NCBI GenBank assembly: GCA_937896265.1
Contig: CALBMD010000294.1
Location: forward strand, 1 to 6,229
DNA from: an uncultured Pseudomonadota bacterium
GTDB taxonomy: Bacteria; Bdellovibrionota_B; Oligoflexia; Oligoflexales; Bog-1112
DNA: 6,229 nucleotides
Direction of reading: 5' to 3'
Each line of letters opens with the position of its first letter. Within the stretch, counting starts at the first letter, position 1. The notes below the pieces were generated by a model. The model did no database searches. It saw nothing but the letters and a program-made list of their open reading frames with translations, and had not been told where the DNA came from. This document shows, in pieces, positions 5,467 to 6,229 of this stretch. The position numbers and the translations under genes were made by a program.

Positions 5467-6229
5467 ATGAAACTCAATTGGCTTGTCGCTTATCTTTTTA
5501 TCCTATCGAGCGTTTTTGCTAACGCTGCTCCTACGCTATCTAATAAAAAAATCCAGTCACCACTTGGTCGCAAATTGGTTGAACTTGTGACCAAGACGTT
5601 AAACGTTCAAGATACAACGAGTGCTCGTCGTGAAACAAAAGCAATTATCAGCAAAAGCCTACTTACCGAGCTACAAACTCAGCTTGAGACGAACACGTAC
5701 AAAAAACATGGTCTATTTACTTTCTTACAAAAAGAGAAGAACAACTCAGTAGTCTTCAATAGCCGAGATCAAAAAAGTACAGGAGCTAAAAACGGCACCT
5801 TTACCTTTTACGGCAAAGGTATGTTTTTCTGGAACTTAGGAGTAAAAACAAAAATTAAGCTTAGAGCACGAGCTTACCTGCAACTTTTTCCAGACCATAC
5901 TGAAAGATCTAAAATTACTGCTAACTCTTTCTTCCTGGAATTAAAAGTCAAAAATCCGGACCCCAACAAGCCTGGTTCTGTAGAAAAATTCCGCGCCAAA
6001 ATTCTTGACCAAGATCTGCTTGCTCTCTACCAACTTGACCCAGACAGTCAAAACTTTGTCCCTAAGCTGCGTGATATTGAAAATAATGTCATTGCTCTTG
6101 ATCCTGAGAAAGCAGTCATGGTTAGCAAAATGTTTTATGTTATCTACCAACTGGCAAAAGTTCGAACAGGCTTTATTCGCCCTCTTTATGCTATTTCTTA
6201 TACCCGTGAGGCAAAGGAATTTACAGAAC
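5467..6229 (+). CDS. Exported VTC-domain protein (polyphosphate polymerase fold), partial at 3' end
   Basis: An open frame of 254 codons that runs off the window. Residues 1-20 are a signal peptide (MKLNWL, hydrophobic core, ANA just before APT), so the protein should be exported. The remainder follows the VTC/CYTH-like tunnel fold: RRETKAIISKSLLTEL (54-69), like the opening R-x-E-x-K strand and helix; KLRARAY (131-137), the R-x-R-x-Y strand; FFLELKVKN (155-163) with Glu158 and Lys160; VEKFRAKI (172-179), the K-x-R strand; and RPLYAISYTREA (238-249), the late conserved P-x-x-x-x-Y-x-R segment. In characterised VTC proteins these basic and acidic side chains line a tunnel that makes polyphosphate from ATP; activity here is not shown, and ATP outside the cytoplasm would be scarce. 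ATG 5467 is the only upstream start before an in-frame TAA (5434-5436); its ribosome-binding site is weak. Confidence 0.75.
   Translation, partial: MKLNWLVAYLFILSSVFANAAPTLSNKKIQSPLGRKLVELVTKTLNVQDTTSARRETKAIISKSLLTELQTQLETNTYKKHGLFTFLQKEKNNSVVFNSRDQKSTGAKNGTFTFYGKGMFFWNLGVKTKIKLRARAYLQLFPDHTERSKITANSFFLELKVKNPDPNKPGSVEKFRAKILDQDLLALYQLDPDSQNFVPKLRDIENNVIALDPEKAVMVSKMFYVIYQLAKVRTGFIRPLYAISYTREAKEFTE

Noticed and set aside
5941..6150. Minus-strand open frame of 69 codons
   Set aside because: Antisense to the VTC-type gene, whose conserved segments span this stretch.

Overview
The window looks like chromosomal sequence of a Gram-negative bacterium. It is compact and moderately AT-rich, with two lipoprotein signal peptides with clear lipoboxes, Sec-type leaders, and genes closely spaced or overlapping by ATGA. 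The exact taxon cannot be read from the sequence. An Oligoflexia/Bdellovibrionota-like or deltaproteobacterial source is only a guess. No mobile element, CRISPR array, rRNA or tRNA was seen.

Layout: six genes whose ends lie in the window, plus one cut by the left edge, read leftwards (minus strand). One gene cut by the right edge reads rightwards. In minus-strand order these are: a 105-aa lipoprotein (5302-4985), an overlapping 174-aa lipoprotein (4988-4464) with a likely intrinsic terminator at its stop codon, and a 150-bp intergenic region. That region holds a strong sigma70-type promoter bracketed by two near-identical 21-bp boxes. Next come a 769-aa multidomain nucleotide-salvage protein (4313-2004), a Nudix/NrtR-type protein (1988-1344), a [2Fe-2S] ferredoxin (1267-986), endonuclease III (985-314) and an NADPH-dependent FMN reductase-like flavoprotein (317 to beyond base 1). 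From the 5303-5466 intergenic region an exported VTC-type (polyphosphate polymerase fold) protein diverges rightwards from 5467 and leaves the window.

The centre of interest is the 769-aa protein. It reads as a PRPP synthetase, then a YjjX/DUF84-type inosine/xanthosine triphosphatase domain, then a complete adenine phosphoribosyltransferase, in one chain. Its N-terminus is signal-peptide-like and is followed by what may be a degenerate second copy of the PRPP-synthetase N-lobe. Fifteen bases downstream is a Nudix protein with an intact Nudix box and an NrtR-like C-terminal winged-helix region. Together they suggest a local pathway: ADP-ribose to ribose-5-phosphate plus AMP, ribose-5-phosphate plus ATP to PRPP, PRPP plus adenine to AMP, with house-cleaning of deaminated purine triphosphates. 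The paired boxes around the promoter are the natural candidate operators for the NrtR-like protein. The family assignments are well supported by visible motifs; the regulatory and pathway links are inference.

The downstream ferredoxin-nth-flavoprotein group is tightly packed (TAA directly followed by a TTG start, then an ATGA overlap) and may also have its own promoter just upstream of the ferredoxin gene.
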